DNA of 44,687 bases from a virus. Both the position numbers and the translations under genes were made by a program. The notes below the pieces were generated by a model. That model saw only the letters and a program-made list of their open reading frames with translations, did not search any database and was not told the origin of the DNA. Of this stretch, positions 6,828 to 14,212 are shown in pieces. The stretch lies in IMG/VR virus record IMGVR_UViG_3300037560_000145, positions 1 through 44,687 of that record; one strand, given 5' to 3'. Every line of letters begins with the position of its first letter. Within the stretch, counting starts at the first letter, position 1.

Positions 6828-8108
6828 TTAAGCTTGATATTTACCGTCAACAATTACAATTTCCTGCGGCTCGACATCGTTGCGGCTAACCCGGGTAGAC
6901 AATACCTGAATGCCTTCGCCGTTGAATAAGCCCTGGAGTTTTATGAAATCGTCTTTTGACATCGATTCAACACCATCCATACGAACCACTTTGAGCGGAT
7001 GAGCCTTGATATCCTCGATCGCCAGCGCCGCACATACCAGCATTTGTTCAGACTCGCCGAGATTGGAAAGGTGGCAATCATTATAAATCACGTTACCCTC
7101 TTCAATCGTTAATCCAGGTATTGGCCATGCTGCGGACTCGAGAGCTTTGTTTTTAATCTCGACCAACTCCCTGACATCCGCGTCCGCTTTCCGGTGAGCC
7201 TCAACCGCATCATCATGGCGATTCGATTGATCCAGCCAGTTTTTATGGGTCAACGCTTTCTCATTGGTCAACTGGGAATTATTTATCTGCACGGTGATAT
7301 CATCCGTATTTTCGTCGACCAAAGCGGCAACCGTTTTATTTCCGGTTTTTATTCTTTCATCCAACTCGGTATATTTTGCTTTTGCCGCGTTTAGCTCGCC
7401 TTCTTTTTCTATCAATTCCTTGTTAAGTGATTTGATGTCATCCATCGCCTCGTTTATCTGTTCCTGGTGATCGTCTACTTGCGACACAAGACCATCGAGG
7501 AAATCGCGTTTTTTCTGATTGGCGGTATTGGCTACCTGCATTTCGTCACGCTTTGCAATCAGTTCGGTAATATCAACGGAGTCAACTTTTTCAGGCTCAT
7601 CGCCGACCTTCAGTAACTCAGCCTTTCGGTGTAAATCGAGTCTATTTACAGACAACGATTCAATCCTGTTTTCCGTTTCATCCAGGTTGATATCAATTTT
7701 TGCAGACTTTAATAGTGTTTCGGCCTGCGCCTTCGGTTTCAGATTCATTATCTGGTGGGGATTAACCGATAAGTCGCTAATCATTTTTTTGAAATCGGCT
7801 GCCGTAATCGATGTCTTTTTACCTTTTTCGTCAATGGCCGTGAGAGTGACATTAGACCCGCTGGGAGTGGTTCTGCGTTCAGCATATATGGTTTTGCTAC
7901 CGTCGCTCAAAGTCACGGCTATGGTGCCTTTCTTCTCGCCGTGGCGCAGCATATCACTACGCTTTGAGAGAATGTCGTGAAGCGCGGTGATGGCAGTGGT
8001 TTTTCCGGTACCGGTGCCGCCAGACATTTCCAGGTTATTGCCGTTCAACGCCACATCAAAGCATTCGATGACACCGGTGTTTACTATTTGAATTGAGGTT
8101 ATTTGCAT
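6828..8108 (-). CDS. SMC/RecF-like AAA ATPase of the recombination block
   Basis: A 426-residue protein with a Walker A loop GTGTGKTT at residues 31-38 after an N-terminal strand-rich start (ITSIQIVNTGVIECFDV), a long predicted coiled coil (about 150-310, rich in KEL, EKEGEL, KAKYTELDERI), then a C-terminal ATPase lobe with LGESEQMLVCAALAI (signature-like) and VVRMDGVESM (Walker B-like region). This is the layout of RecF/SbcC/SMC-type ATPases, but smaller. It is the gene after the exonuclease, with two bases between them. A role in DNA end processing or loading with the exonuclease and ERF protein is inferred from context. Confidence 0.8.
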   Translation of the reverse strand: MQITSIQIVNTGVIECFDVALNGNNLEMSGGTGTGKTTAITALHDILSKRSDMLRHGEKKGTIAVTLSDGSKTIYAERRTTPSGSNVTLTAIDEKGKKTSITAADFKKMISDLSVNPHQIMNLKPKAQAETLLKSAKIDINLDETENRIESLSVNRLDLHRKAELLKVGDEPEKVDSVDITELIAKRDEMQVANTANQKKRDFLDGLVSQVDDHQEQINEAMDDIKSLNKELIEKEGELNAAKAKYTELDERIKTGNKTVAALVDENTDDITVQINNSQLTNEKALTHKNWLDQSNRHDDAVEAHRKADADVRELVEIKNKALESAAWPIPGLTIEEGNVIYNDCHLSNLGESEQMLVCAALAIEDIKAHPLKVVRMDGVESMSKDDFIKLQGLFNGEGIQVLSTRVSRNDVEPQEIVIVDGKYQA

Positions 8109-8110
8109 TT

Positions 8111-8749
8111 TTATTTCTCCAGAGTGGATTTGTATTCTTCGACCAGGTTGTTAAAATCAAGCAACTCGACCTCCATTGCATCAATGAAACTGTCATCACG
8201 CTCAACACGGATTATGGTTAATTCTTTTCCAATCAGTTTTAATGCAGGGCAATATAAAACGAAGTCTGACCACTTGCGGCCGGTGATCCATAGTTGGCCT
8301 TGCACTTGATCTTCGCAGCTCGATACATCGCCATCTAACAAAATTGGCATTAATGACTTAGGACTGATAAAGCACTTGTATTCAGAGCTGCCGTCATCGC
8401 CAATCAAGCCGTCAGCACTGGCGCCAAACAATCTATCTTCGGTGAAAACTATGCCGGTTTGTTCTATCAGCATTCCAATTTTCTGCTCATGGAGAAACCT
8501 AGCATCTGGCTCCAGATCTCTACCCCGGCGCATTTCAAAGGTTTCAAACTTGTCCTCGTCGAGCTGTACACCGCTTATTCTTTCAATAGCCAATCTGAAA
8601 GCATATTCTTTTGCCTTCGCGGTGAAGTCGCCTTTGTTAGCACCAGACTTTAATCGCTTTCGGCATTCCCCGAAATTACTGGCTGTTATCGATCCAGAGC
8701 GTTCTAGAAACCATTCTGGGCTACCTTGTTCACATTCTATTATTAACAT
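8111..8749 (-). CDS. YqaJ/lambda-type exonuclease
   Basis: Degrades one strand of double-stranded DNA to leave a 3' tail for the annealing protein. ATG 8749 is the start because AGGAGG lies at 8755-8760 and the protein then begins MLIIECEQGSPEWFLERSGSIT, the usual opening of YqaJ nucleases; the longer frame to 8932 overlaps the HNH gene and is not needed. Key motifs: ITASNFG, GASADGLIG with the catalytic Asp, SSEYKC (E-x-K), QVQGQLWITGRKWSDFVLYCP. Length 212 residues is typical. The ribosome site and first residues lie inside the end of the HNH gene. It pairs with the ERF protein at 9260. Confidence 0.9.
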   Translation of the reverse strand: MLIIECEQGSPEWFLERSGSITASNFGECRKRLKSGANKGDFTAKAKEYAFRLAIERISGVQLDEDKFETFEMRRGRDLEPDARFLHEQKIGMLIEQTGIVFTEDRLFGASADGLIGDDGSSEYKCFISPKSLMPILLDGDVSSCEDQVQGQLWITGRKWSDFVLYCPALKLIGKELTIIRVERDDSFIDAMEVELLDFNNLVEEYKSTLEK

Positions 8750-9257
8750 GTTGACCTCCTTGAAGGCTGTATGTGTTGATGGGGCGTTTGTTTCTTTGCT
8801 GTTCTGACCTTGTCGACCATTTGCAATTAGACTTGCAATACCCTTTGTTGTTGTCTTTTCTGTCAATAGAGTGATCTTCGGAAGGCCTGCAGCCAACGTC
8901 ATTAATGAAATTTTCAAAAGAAAACCATTCACTGCATACCACTATCCCTCTACCGCCGTAATCACTAAAACGAGCATTGTTTTTGTTACAGCACCTTTGG
9001 ATTATTCCAGCCCAAACTCGATACTCTGGTGTTTTACTTAATCCGTGCGTTGTTTTTCTTTTAATATCAGCGCATCCACACGACTTTGTCTTTCCGTATG
9101 AGAGAGATATCCCGAGAGCTTCAGTTTCATTCCCACAGGAACATATACACTTCCAAAATCTGCGAAAAACGCCACAATATTTTTTTGATACAGAAAATTC
9201 AACAACAGTAAGTTGGCCAAATATCAATCCCCTAAGATCTACTTTTGTTCCAGTCAT
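8730..9257 (-). CDS. HNH endonuclease, probably free-standing homing type
   Basis: Starts best at ATG 9257, right after the ERF stop (9260); an upstream frame to 9296 overlaps ERF. The N-terminus (KVDLRGLIFGQLTVVEF, then WKCICSCGNE and KTKSCGCAD) is a zinc-binding DNA-recognition part; the C-terminal HNH region shows HGLSKTPEYRVWAGIIQRC, FSDYGGRGIVVCSEW, SIDRKDNNKGY, NCKWSTRSEQQRNKR. This class is common as mobile endonucleases in phages. It sits between ERF and exonuclease, genes that are normally adjacent, so I infer an insertion. Its 3' end covers the exonuclease ribosome site and start. Confidence 0.85.
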   Translation of the reverse strand: MTGTKVDLRGLIFGQLTVVEFSVSKKYCGVFRRFWKCICSCGNETEALGISLSYGKTKSCGCADIKRKTTHGLSKTPEYRVWAGIIQRCCNKNNARFSDYGGRGIVVCSEWFSFENFINDVGCRPSEDHSIDRKDNNKGYCKSNCKWSTRSEQQRNKRPINTYSLQGGQHVNNRM

Positions 9258-9259
9258 AG

Positions 9260-10012
9260 TTATTTTTCCATTAGTGACTGTAGGTGGTTCATGCACGGTG
9301 CGTATCGGGACACCAATAATTTATCAATGGAGGGTATACCTGCCTTTTTACAAATGTACTTCTCATCCTTACCAACCGATTTAGCTGCACCGATCAGTTG
9401 TTTGATATCTTTCTCTGTCACAAAAAGAGGCGTGTCTGGCATTTTATTGCCGTCATTGTCTTCGCCGCCGGTGGCAATATTAAGCAGCATGCACAAACAA
9501 TAGCGTTTACCGTAGCTGACGCTCGACCCTATGGCCTGCACATTGTTTTTTGACCCAGACTGGTCGAATGGTAGCCGCATCGTTGTTTGCTCGCTATGGC
9601 CCTGCTTGTGGCTGATAATGCCGATCACATCAAGCATTGATTCGACGAAATTTGTTTTAAATGAAACAGAGAAGCCGAACTTTTTAAGTGATGGCCGTAT
9701 CGATTCGATAATATCCTCGAATTTGGCATATTTACTCCGGAGTTCCCCCTTAACAATTATCTGGCCTTTCTCGTTTATCGTTGGCATTTCGGACTGCATT
9801 TTTGCCATTGCTGAGTTGTAAGCCATTTTCGCATCACGATTAAGCAGTTTTTCATGCATAACCATCATGCGTTCCATTTTGTCGATATCGACTTCAGGAT
9901 TCATCGCTGCCGTGCTGATTATTTGCAGCATTGCCGCTGACTCATTGGCTGGCAATGGCACTGCTACTTCCCTGGATTCTTCTTTGGTTACTAAATTAGT
10001 TTTATCATTCAC
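9260..10012 (-). CDS. ERF-family single-strand annealing protein
   Basis: ERF proteins (P22 Erf) bind single-stranded DNA and anneal homologous strands during phage recombination and circularisation. The 250-residue protein has the family core: AKMQSEMPTINEKG, YAKFEDIIESIRPSLKKFGFSVSF, QGHSEQTTMRLPFDQSGSKNNVQAIGSSVSYGKRYCLCMLLNIATGGEDNDG split over positions about 65-190. The C-terminal part is a helical domain. The cognate exonuclease lies downstream, separated by the HNH gene. The start ATG 10012 has AGAGGG about 11 bases upstream. Confidence 0.9.
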   Translation of the reverse strand: MNDKTNLVTKEESREVAVPLPANESAAMLQIISTAAMNPEVDIDKMERMMVMHEKLLNRDAKMAYNSAMAKMQSEMPTINEKGQIIVKGELRSKYAKFEDIIESIRPSLKKFGFSVSFKTNFVESMLDVIGIISHKQGHSEQTTMRLPFDQSGSKNNVQAIGSSVSYGKRYCLCMLLNIATGGEDNDGNKMPDTPLFVTEKDIKQLIGAAKSVGKDEKYICKKAGIPSIDKLLVSRYAPCMNHLQSLMEK

Positions 10013-10076
10013 GATATTTCCCTCTTATTAAAATCACATTGTATAACGGTAACAGGTGCTCGATTATTAAATATCG

Positions 10077-10472
10077 TTAATCTTCAGGTTGCCGCTCAAA
10101 GTCACAATGCTCTCTGCATTTTGGGCAGATGCCAATACCCTCAAAATCACCTAACGAAGCTCCGCAACAGTTGCTATACTTTTCCTCGCATGGATCAGGC
10201 TTGTATTCGATGGCCAATAGTCGCTGGATTTGTTCATCAAGGTTCTCTGCCTTCAAATGCGCCTCGGCCTGAATCTTAGACTTCTCAGCCTTTAGAATAT
10301 CAATGTGAGCGGTGTTAATGTCGAAGTCTTCAGGGATATCCATAGTGACTTCCATGGAATTAATTGTTATTTCGTCATCATGCTCAAAGGTGGTCATTCT
10401 GTAGACGTACCCATTGTTTTCATAAGATGCAGGCTGCGCTGTTAAGTAAACAGTTTTAGTTATTGATTTCAT
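10077..10472 (-). CDS. Hypothetical protein with C-terminal zinc ribbon
   Basis: 131 residues. A strand-rich N-terminus (TKTVYLTAQPASYENNG), a helical middle (HIDILKAEKSKIQAEAHLKAENLDEQIQRLL), and a C-terminal cysteine cluster (CEEKYSNCCGAS ... GICPKCREHC) that should bind zinc. Similar short zinc-ribbon tails occur in many phage early proteins. Good SD (GGAG) upstream of ATG 10472. No specific function recognised. Confidence 0.6.
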   Translation of the reverse strand: MKSITKTVYLTAQPASYENNGYVYRMTTFEHDDEITINSMEVTMDIPEDFDINTAHIDILKAEKSKIQAEAHLKAENLDEQIQRLLAIEYKPDPCEEKYSNCCGASLGDFEGIGICPKCREHCDFERQPED

Positions 10473-10473
10473 T

Positions 10474-10767
10474 TTATTCTCCAGGTCTTGTTATACAATT
10501 ATCACAAAAATAGCCTTCTTCTCTATCGTTTTGAGATTCAGGCACAAAATTCTTATCGCAGGAAAAGCAGCTAACCTCGGTGTACTCTTTCCAGTATTGA
10601 AATCCGCCGACAGGACCAACCCAACGCCCAGGCTTTCTTTCACTCGGCTCGACCACCTTCTCTGGCTCCATACGCTCGATATCAGCGATAGTATTTAATC
10701 TGGTGCCATTATCGAGATAATCGTTTAATTGATTGTCACGGTAACGCTGCTCGGCTTGGTGGTCCAT
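10474..10767 (-). CDS. Small zinc-finger protein
   Basis: ATG 10767 lies just after the deformylase stop (10769) with GAGAG upstream, so it is preferred to the TTG at 10782. The 97-residue product has a helical N-terminus and a C-terminal CFSCDKNF ... YFCDNCIT four-cysteine ribbon. It overlaps nothing and is followed after one base by the gene at 10472. No family recognised. Confidence 0.55.
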   Translation of the reverse strand: MDHQAEQRYRDNQLNDYLDNGTRLNTIADIERMEPEKVVEPSERKPGRWVGPVGGFQYWKEYTEVSCFSCDKNFVPESQNDREEGYFCDNCITRPGE

Positions 10768-10768
10768 T

Positions 10769-11194
10769 TCATGCGCTCTCAATAGTGATGCCGTTCAAAT
10801 GATCAACTTCGTGCTGAACACATCGTGCGGCAAGCTTGTTTAATTTAAAATGGATAGGGTTCCAGTCTTCGTCGAATCCCTCAACACGGACCTTTTTGCT
10901 GCGAATCTTTAATACGCTAAGTCCAGGGTACGAAAGGCATTCTTCTCGGTTAGTTGTATGACCTCCGAAGCTTCGAGTTATCACGGGGTTAATGATTACC
11001 TGTTTAAATGGCCCGCATTTGATATAGATCACTCTTTTCAATACACCGACCTGGTTGGCAGCAAGCCCTGCGCCACCATATTTTGTGGTCATTGCCTTCA
11101 TGTGAGCAATTAACTCTGATAAGTCCTCTCGGGTATGACATGGAACTGCAGTTTTCGATAGCTCCGGCGACCCCTTAAGCGAAATCTCACCCAT
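10769..11194 (-). CDS. def: Phage peptide deformylase
   Basis: Removes the formyl group from nascent protein N-termini. All three metal-site motifs are present: GAGLAANQ at residues 41-48, EECLS at 84-88 (usual EGCLS, here second Gly is Glu) with ligand Cys86, and HEVDH at 128-132 with both His ligands and the catalytic Glu. The protein has 141 residues and stops soon after motif III, lacking the C-terminal extension of bacterial Def, as reported for other phage deformylases. It overlaps by one base the upstream zinc-finger gene (TAATG). It probably supports fast late protein synthesis; that benefit is inferred. Confidence 0.92.
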   Translation of the reverse strand: MGEISLKGSPELSKTAVPCHTREDLSELIAHMKAMTTKYGGAGLAANQVGVLKRVIYIKCGPFKQVIINPVITRSFGGHTTNREECLSYPGLSVLKIRSKKVRVEGFDEDWNPIHFKLNKLAARCVQHEVDHLNGITIESA

Positions 11195-11400
11195 TATCCC
11201 GCCTCCGAAACAATCGAAACCTTATACTCAAGCTGTGTCCTGGTGCTGATCACGAAAGATTTGCCGCATCCCCGATCGTTGATTAGCTGGCATTGATGGA
11301 CAGTGCCGACATTAAACTCATTCGATATATGGGAAATGGTTACCTGCTTGAGCTGGCCTTGGCCGCAGTGAGGGCACTCTAGGTTGATATTTGCATGCAT
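11194..11400 (-). CDS. Ogr/Delta-like zinc-finger protein
   Basis: 68 residues with CPHCG near the start and QCQLINDRGCGKSF in the second half: the C-x2-C...C-x6-C layout resembles the Ogr/Delta late-transcription activators of P2-type phages, which bind RNA polymerase alpha. It lacks the full RTS motif, so the family is tentative. If correct it could act on the late promoters with good -10 but poor -35 boxes seen at 19468, 20211 and 24369. First gene downstream of a weak leftward terminator (11430-11449). Confidence 0.5.
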   Translation of the reverse strand: MHANINLECPHCGQGQLKQVTISHISNEFNVGTVHQCQLINDRGCGKSFVISTRTQLEYKVSIVSEAG

Positions 11401-11428
11401 TTTGTTATTCCTCGATATTTTCTACTGA

Positions 11429-11449
11429 CAAAGCCCCAATAAAGGGGCT
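11429..11449 (-). terminator. Leftward hairpin (weak terminator or attenuator)
   Basis: Minus strand AGCCCC-TTTATT-GGGGCT followed by only TT and G. The stem is perfect over six bases but the T-run is short, so read-through is expected; it separates the first leftward gene (11469) from the zinc-finger and deformylase genes. Confidence 0.45.
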
Positions 11450-11468
11450 GGTTAGAGCAGATTAGGGG

Positions 11469-11756
11469 TTAAAACAAAAGCTCTCGTATCCGTGAGATTG
11501 AATTATGGGCGGTGTCCAGCTTTTCCCTTATGTGGTCCGGTCCTGCCTCAAGAACATCAGAAAGACTGGGTGATTGTTGATCTGGCTTTGTAGAGGACTC
11601 CGGCGGTGTTCCGGTAATCTGACCAATTAGCTGACAAAGAGCGGAGTTGACAGAATCGACATGCTCAATAGCATTATGCAATTCTGTATGTTTTTCTCCG
11701 CGAACTTTGGCGCCAGCAGCAGTGTTTAATTTAACTTCTTCTTCATATGCAGACAT
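11469..11756 (-). CDS. First leftward early gene, hypothetical, 95 residues
   Basis: Starts at ATG 11756 with GAGG upstream; the longer frame to 11828 runs into the promoter. The product MSAYEEEVKLNTAAGAKVRG... is helical and acidic, with a Ser/Pro/Gln-rich linker in the middle (GTPPESSTKPDQQSPS) and a C-terminal helix ending RELLF. It is the first gene under the leftward promoter, followed by a weak terminator, a position where phages keep regulators. No family recognised. The C-terminal LF is noted with other proteins but lacks the Gln of a clamp-binding motif. Confidence 0.6.
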   Translation of the reverse strand: MSAYEEEVKLNTAAGAKVRGEKHTELHNAIEHVDSVNSALCQLIGQITGTPPESSTKPDQQSPSLSDVLEAGPDHIREKLDTAHNSISRIRELLF

Positions 11757-11796
11757 CTTCTTTTCCTCGTTGTTGTTTATTTGTTTGTGTGAAGTA

Positions 11797-11824
11797 ATAA
11801 TACACGAATTTGTGCTTGCGTCAA
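11797..11824 (-). promoter_or_regulatory. Leftward early promoter
   Basis: On the minus strand: TTGACG (11824-11819), 16-base spacer, TATTAT (11802-11797). Start expected near 11790, leader of about 35 bases to ATG 11756. Its -35 shares bases with the rightward -35 (see 11816-11844), so both promoters may compete. The spacer contains CACGAATTTGTG (11803-11814), a near-palindrome that could be an operator. Confidence 0.65.
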
Positions 11825-11844
11825 ACATTATTATGTATTATATT
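11816..11844 (+). promoter_or_regulatory. Rightward early promoter
   Basis: TTGCGT (11816-11821), 17-base spacer, TATATT (11839-11844). It should start near 11851 and drive the Cro-like gene at 11872. The -35 overlaps that of the leftward promoter in the 9-base element TTGCGTCAA. A perfect palindrome GATTTAAATC (11846-11855) sits at the expected start site, a likely repressor site. Confidence 0.65.
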
Positions 11845-11871
11845 AGATTTAAATCAAACGAGGGATAAAAC

Positions 11872-12087
11872 ATGAGCGATGGTATTTCAACTATTCAGTT
11901 TCTAAAAGAGCTGGAGTCGGCGGTAAAAAAACTAGGCGGTCACATGAAGGCCGCCGAAGAATGGGGCGTTAATCCCTCACAGGTTGGCGGTGCCATTCGT
12001 GGCGAGCGGACGCCGGGGCCAAAGATACTGGCTGCCATGGGATACGAGTCGGTAAAAGCGATTAGGTATCGCTATAGGAAGGTGTGA
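11872..12087 (+). CDS. Cro-like small DNA-binding protein
   Basis: 71 residues, helix-turn-helix pattern in LKELESAVKKLGGHMKAAEEWGVNPSQVGGAIRGERTPGPKILAAMGY: helix 2 (MKAAEEWG), turn, recognition helix (PSQVGGAIRGER), typical of Cro/CopG-size phage regulators that repress their own early promoter. It is the first gene of the rightward arm, directly next to the divergent promoters with palindromic candidate sites. Basic C-terminal tail (IRYRYRKV). Strong SD GAGGGA upstream. Target operators are inferred. Confidence 0.75.
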   Translation: MSDGISTIQFLKELESAVKKLGGHMKAAEEWGVNPSQVGGAIRGERTPGPKILAAMGYESVKAIRYRYRKV

Positions 12088-12088
12088 T

Positions 12089-12385
12089 ATGACACAGCCA
12101 TACTTTAGCATTGATGAAGAGGTGATTTTGCAAAGCAGGAATCATCCACAGTATAACGGCGATAACGTGGTTGAAAAAATAATAACACCTGGAACTAAAT
12201 TGAAATCTGGGCTTGGGGTGTATATAGGTATTCAATATGGGATTTATGGGATCGACCTTGGAAAAGATAGCGACGGTGATCAGTCTTATTTTAATCAATC
12301 AGCCCTCCGCAAAAAGCACAAGCCATCAGACGAGTCCTTCTCCGAGCTAATGACCAATTATAGAACCGTTAAGGTCCAGCCATGA
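12089..12385 (+). CDS. Hypothetical protein, 98 residues
   Basis: Follows the Cro-like gene after one base, with AAGGTG as ribosome site. The product is strand-rich (YFSIDEEVILQSRNHPQYNGDNVVEKIITP) with a Gly/Tyr-rich middle (IGIQYGIYGIDLG) and basic C-terminal. It overlaps the start of the RuvC gene by four bases. No family recognised. Confidence 0.6.
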   Translation: MTQPYFSIDEEVILQSRNHPQYNGDNVVEKIITPGTKLKSGLGVYIGIQYGIYGIDLGKDSDGDQSYFNQSALRKKHKPSDESFSELMTNYRTVKVQP

Positions 12386-12855
12386 AAATCGTAACAGGCG
12401 TCGATCCGGATTCAACAGCCCACGGCATTGCCATCTACAAAGACGGCGTTCTCGACCAGCTCGACCAGTTGCCGCTAATGGATATCATTGCCTTCATCGA
12501 AGAAATGCGCAGGAACCCACATATTGAGCTCCTGTTCAGCATTGAAAACGTCATGGCTAATCAGTTCATGTATGCCCGTAACACCAATGACAATCCCGCT
12601 ATTCAATCTAAAATGGCCATGGGTGTTGGTCGGTGCCAGCAGGCTTACGTAGAACTGGTGCGCGTTCTGATCCACTACGGCGTTAAATACGTGACATATA
12701 AGCCAAGCAAATCGAACTGGGCCAAGGCGAAGGATAAGCCGACGTTCGAGCGGTTTACCAATTGGAAGAAAAGCAGCAATGTTGATACCCGGTCTGCCGC
12801 CTACTTTGGCTATCTTGCCCTGGATAAAAACATTCACGACATTTTGCCATTTTAA
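12382..12855 (+). CDS. RuvC-like Holliday junction resolvase
   Basis: 157 residues with an RNase H-like fold signature: GVDPDSTAHG at the start (Asp8), SIENV (Glu55), and DTRSAAYFGYLAL (Asp135) supply the three acidic metal-binding residues expected for RuvC nucleases. It would cut branched DNA made during recombination and replication before packaging. The gene starts in the stop of the preceding gene. Part of the early rightward operon. Confidence 0.8.
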   Translation: MKIVTGVDPDSTAHGIAIYKDGVLDQLDQLPLMDIIAFIEEMRRNPHIELLFSIENVMANQFMYARNTNDNPAIQSKMAMGVGRCQQAYVELVRVLIHYGVKYVTYKPSKSNWAKAKDKPTFERFTNWKKSSNVDTRSAAYFGYLALDKNIHDILPF

Positions 12856-12867
12856 TTGGGGTGAAAC

Positions 12868-13194
12868 ATGGAAATTGAAATTATCACGACGAAGAAAAAA
12901 CTAACAAAGGGTTTAATCGCTCAGATGAAAAGAGCGTCTTTATCTCACATAAAAAACGGGGAATCCCTTGGCTACGTTATTAATTGCGTTAAAGGTTCAT
13001 ATAAAACGGTTTTAATAAAGTACCTTAGCGATTATTACATTCTTGAAACAAGCTGGGAAAAAGGGACACTCAGCGTTTATCGTAAAGTTGGAAAATGGTC
13101 TCAGTCAATAAAATTTGACTCTGAATCTGATTGTGATGAATGGTGGGGTGCGTTTCAGCCCGCTATAAAAACAGTGACGCATATATACATATAG
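12868..13194 (+). CDS. Hypothetical basic protein, 108 residues
   Basis: Lysine-rich (EIITTKKKLTKGLIAQMKRASLSHIKNG) with a strand-rich body and a Trp-rich end (DEWWGAF). The gene is visibly more A/T rich than its neighbours RuvC and the HTH gene, which hints at separate acquisition. Ribosome site GGGGTGA. No family recognised. Confidence 0.55.
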   Translation: MEIEIITTKKKLTKGLIAQMKRASLSHIKNGESLGYVINCVKGSYKTVLIKYLSDYYILETSWEKGTLSVYRKVGKWSQSIKFDSESDCDEWWGAFQPAIKTVTHIYI

Positions 13195-13235
13195 TGCAGC
13201 AATAATTCCTACCACCATATAAAGGGAGAAGATAA

Positions 13236-13484
13236 ATGAACTGTAATGATTGTGGTGTTGACATCTTTAAATGTACGTGTGCTATGGGTAAAGGTGATGA
13301 GTTTTTTACCAAGAAAAAAGAGCCAGTAGGCTGGACTCCAAAAAATGTCACAGCCCCTATCACCGTAAGCTGGATAGACGAAGAAGGAAACTTTGTTGGC
13401 GGTGTAATTGACCAAATAGAGGACGGAGTAATTTACGTAAAGTGTGATGACGGTAGAAAAATAGCCGCTCATACAAAACGATAA
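13236..13484 (+). CDS. Hypothetical zinc-knuckle protein, 82 residues
   Basis: N-terminal CNDCGVDIFKCTC cysteine cluster (four Cys in 13 residues) likely to bind zinc, followed by a strand-rich domain (APITVSWIDEEGNFVGGVIDQIEDGVIYVKCDDGR) resembling a small Tudor/SH3-like barrel. Preceded by AGGGAGA. No specific family recognised. Confidence 0.55.
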   Translation: MNCNDCGVDIFKCTCAMGKGDEFFTKKKEPVGWTPKNVTAPITVSWIDEEGNFVGGVIDQIEDGVIYVKCDDGRKIAAHTKR

Positions 13485-13486
13485 CC

Positions 13487-13780
13487 ATGTACAACCGGAT
13501 AAACAAAATGTCACCCAGCAGAAAACGAGTACTCGCCTTTATCGCAAGCCATCCGAATTCCGAGGTGACTGACCTGCTGGTACCTCTTCATCTGAAGCGT
13601 GGAGCAGTCAAACATCATCTCCTGGCGCTGACTCGATCGGATGACTTGGATTCTGAGTGGTCATTTTGCAAGCTAAACGGTAACAGGACATTTTTGCGGT
13701 ATTCTGTGAAGCCGAGGCCAGAAATTGAACGGCAGGTTTTTCCGAAGATTCCGCACAAGATACTGAGTCTTTTTATTTAA
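13487..13780 (+). CDS. Winged-helix DNA-binding-like protein
   Basis: MSPSRKRVLAFIASHPNSEVTDLLVPLHLKRGAVKHHLLALTRSDDL resembles a winged-helix domain of the MarR/ArsR kind (helix, HTH, wing). The start could be ATG 13487 or the internal ATG 13508, which has a GGA at better spacing. The C-terminus ends ILSLFI, similar to but not a full match of the clamp-binding motif. Likely a transcription factor or a DNA-bound accessory; no named family. Confidence 0.55.
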   Translation: MYNRINKMSPSRKRVLAFIASHPNSEVTDLLVPLHLKRGAVKHHLLALTRSDDLDSEWSFCKLNGNRTFLRYSVKPRPEIERQVFPKIPHKILSLFI

Positions 13781-13793
13781 CTGGAGAACGAAG

Positions 13794-13979
13794 ATGCAAC
13801 AAGTACAAGACAGATTGGATTTCAAAATAGACACACCTAGCGACGAAGAACTAAAGAAACGCTTTAGAGAAGAACGCGACTATGGCGCAGTTAGTTCGAC
13901 TCCAAAGTCAATGTTGTCGAGGAATAAAAGAAAGCGTCAACGCAAGGCGCAAAAGAAAGCTCGGAGGGTGACGGCATGA
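13794..13979 (+). CDS. Hypothetical very basic protein, 61 residues
   Basis: Acidic/charged N-terminus (QQVQDRLDFKIDTPSDEELKKRFREERD) and a strongly basic tail of Lys and Arg (RNKRKRQRKAQKKARR), which suggests nucleic-acid contact. GGAG upstream; its stop overlaps the next start (ATGA). No family recognised. Confidence 0.55.
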   Translation: MQQVQDRLDFKIDTPSDEELKKRFREERDYGAVSSTPKSMLSRNKRKRQRKAQKKARRVTA

Positions 13980-14212
13980 GAACTATTCAGGAGCATTGGG
14001 ATTCGTTTGAAAAAGCAGTTTTGCCAAAAGATGCTAGCCCGATACAGGTGCAGGAAACGCGTAGAGCATTCTACGGCGGAGCACAAAGTATGATATTTGC
14101 TCTTATGGAGATGGGTGATAGTGATGTTTCCGAGGAAGCTGGTGCGAATATTCTCGAAGGCTATAACCAAGAGCTCAGCGAGTTTTCTAAGCGGATTGGT
14201 ATTGATGTCTAA
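13976..14212 (+). CDS. Hypothetical helical phage protein, 78 residues
   Basis: Almost all helix, with the pattern WDSFEKAVLP ... QVQETRRAFYGGAQSMIFALM, seen in many small early phage proteins of unknown role (the RRAFYxGA segment is the recognisable part). Starts in the stop of the previous gene. No enzymatic motif. Confidence 0.6.
   Translation: MRTIQEHWDSFEKAVLPKDASPIQVQETRRAFYGGAQSMIFALMEMGDSDVSEEAGANILEGYNQELSEFSKRIGIDV

Noticed and set aside
8750-8932. Longer reading frame for the exonuclease, starting at 8932.
   Set aside because: It lies inside the HNH gene; AGGAGG directly upstream of ATG 8749 and the conserved start MLIIECEQGSPEW show the real start.
11460-11490. RELLF at the end of the first leftward gene as a clamp-binding peptide.
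   Set aside because: Lacks the leading Gln; only QESLF (methyltransferase) and QPGLF (broken gene) carry it.
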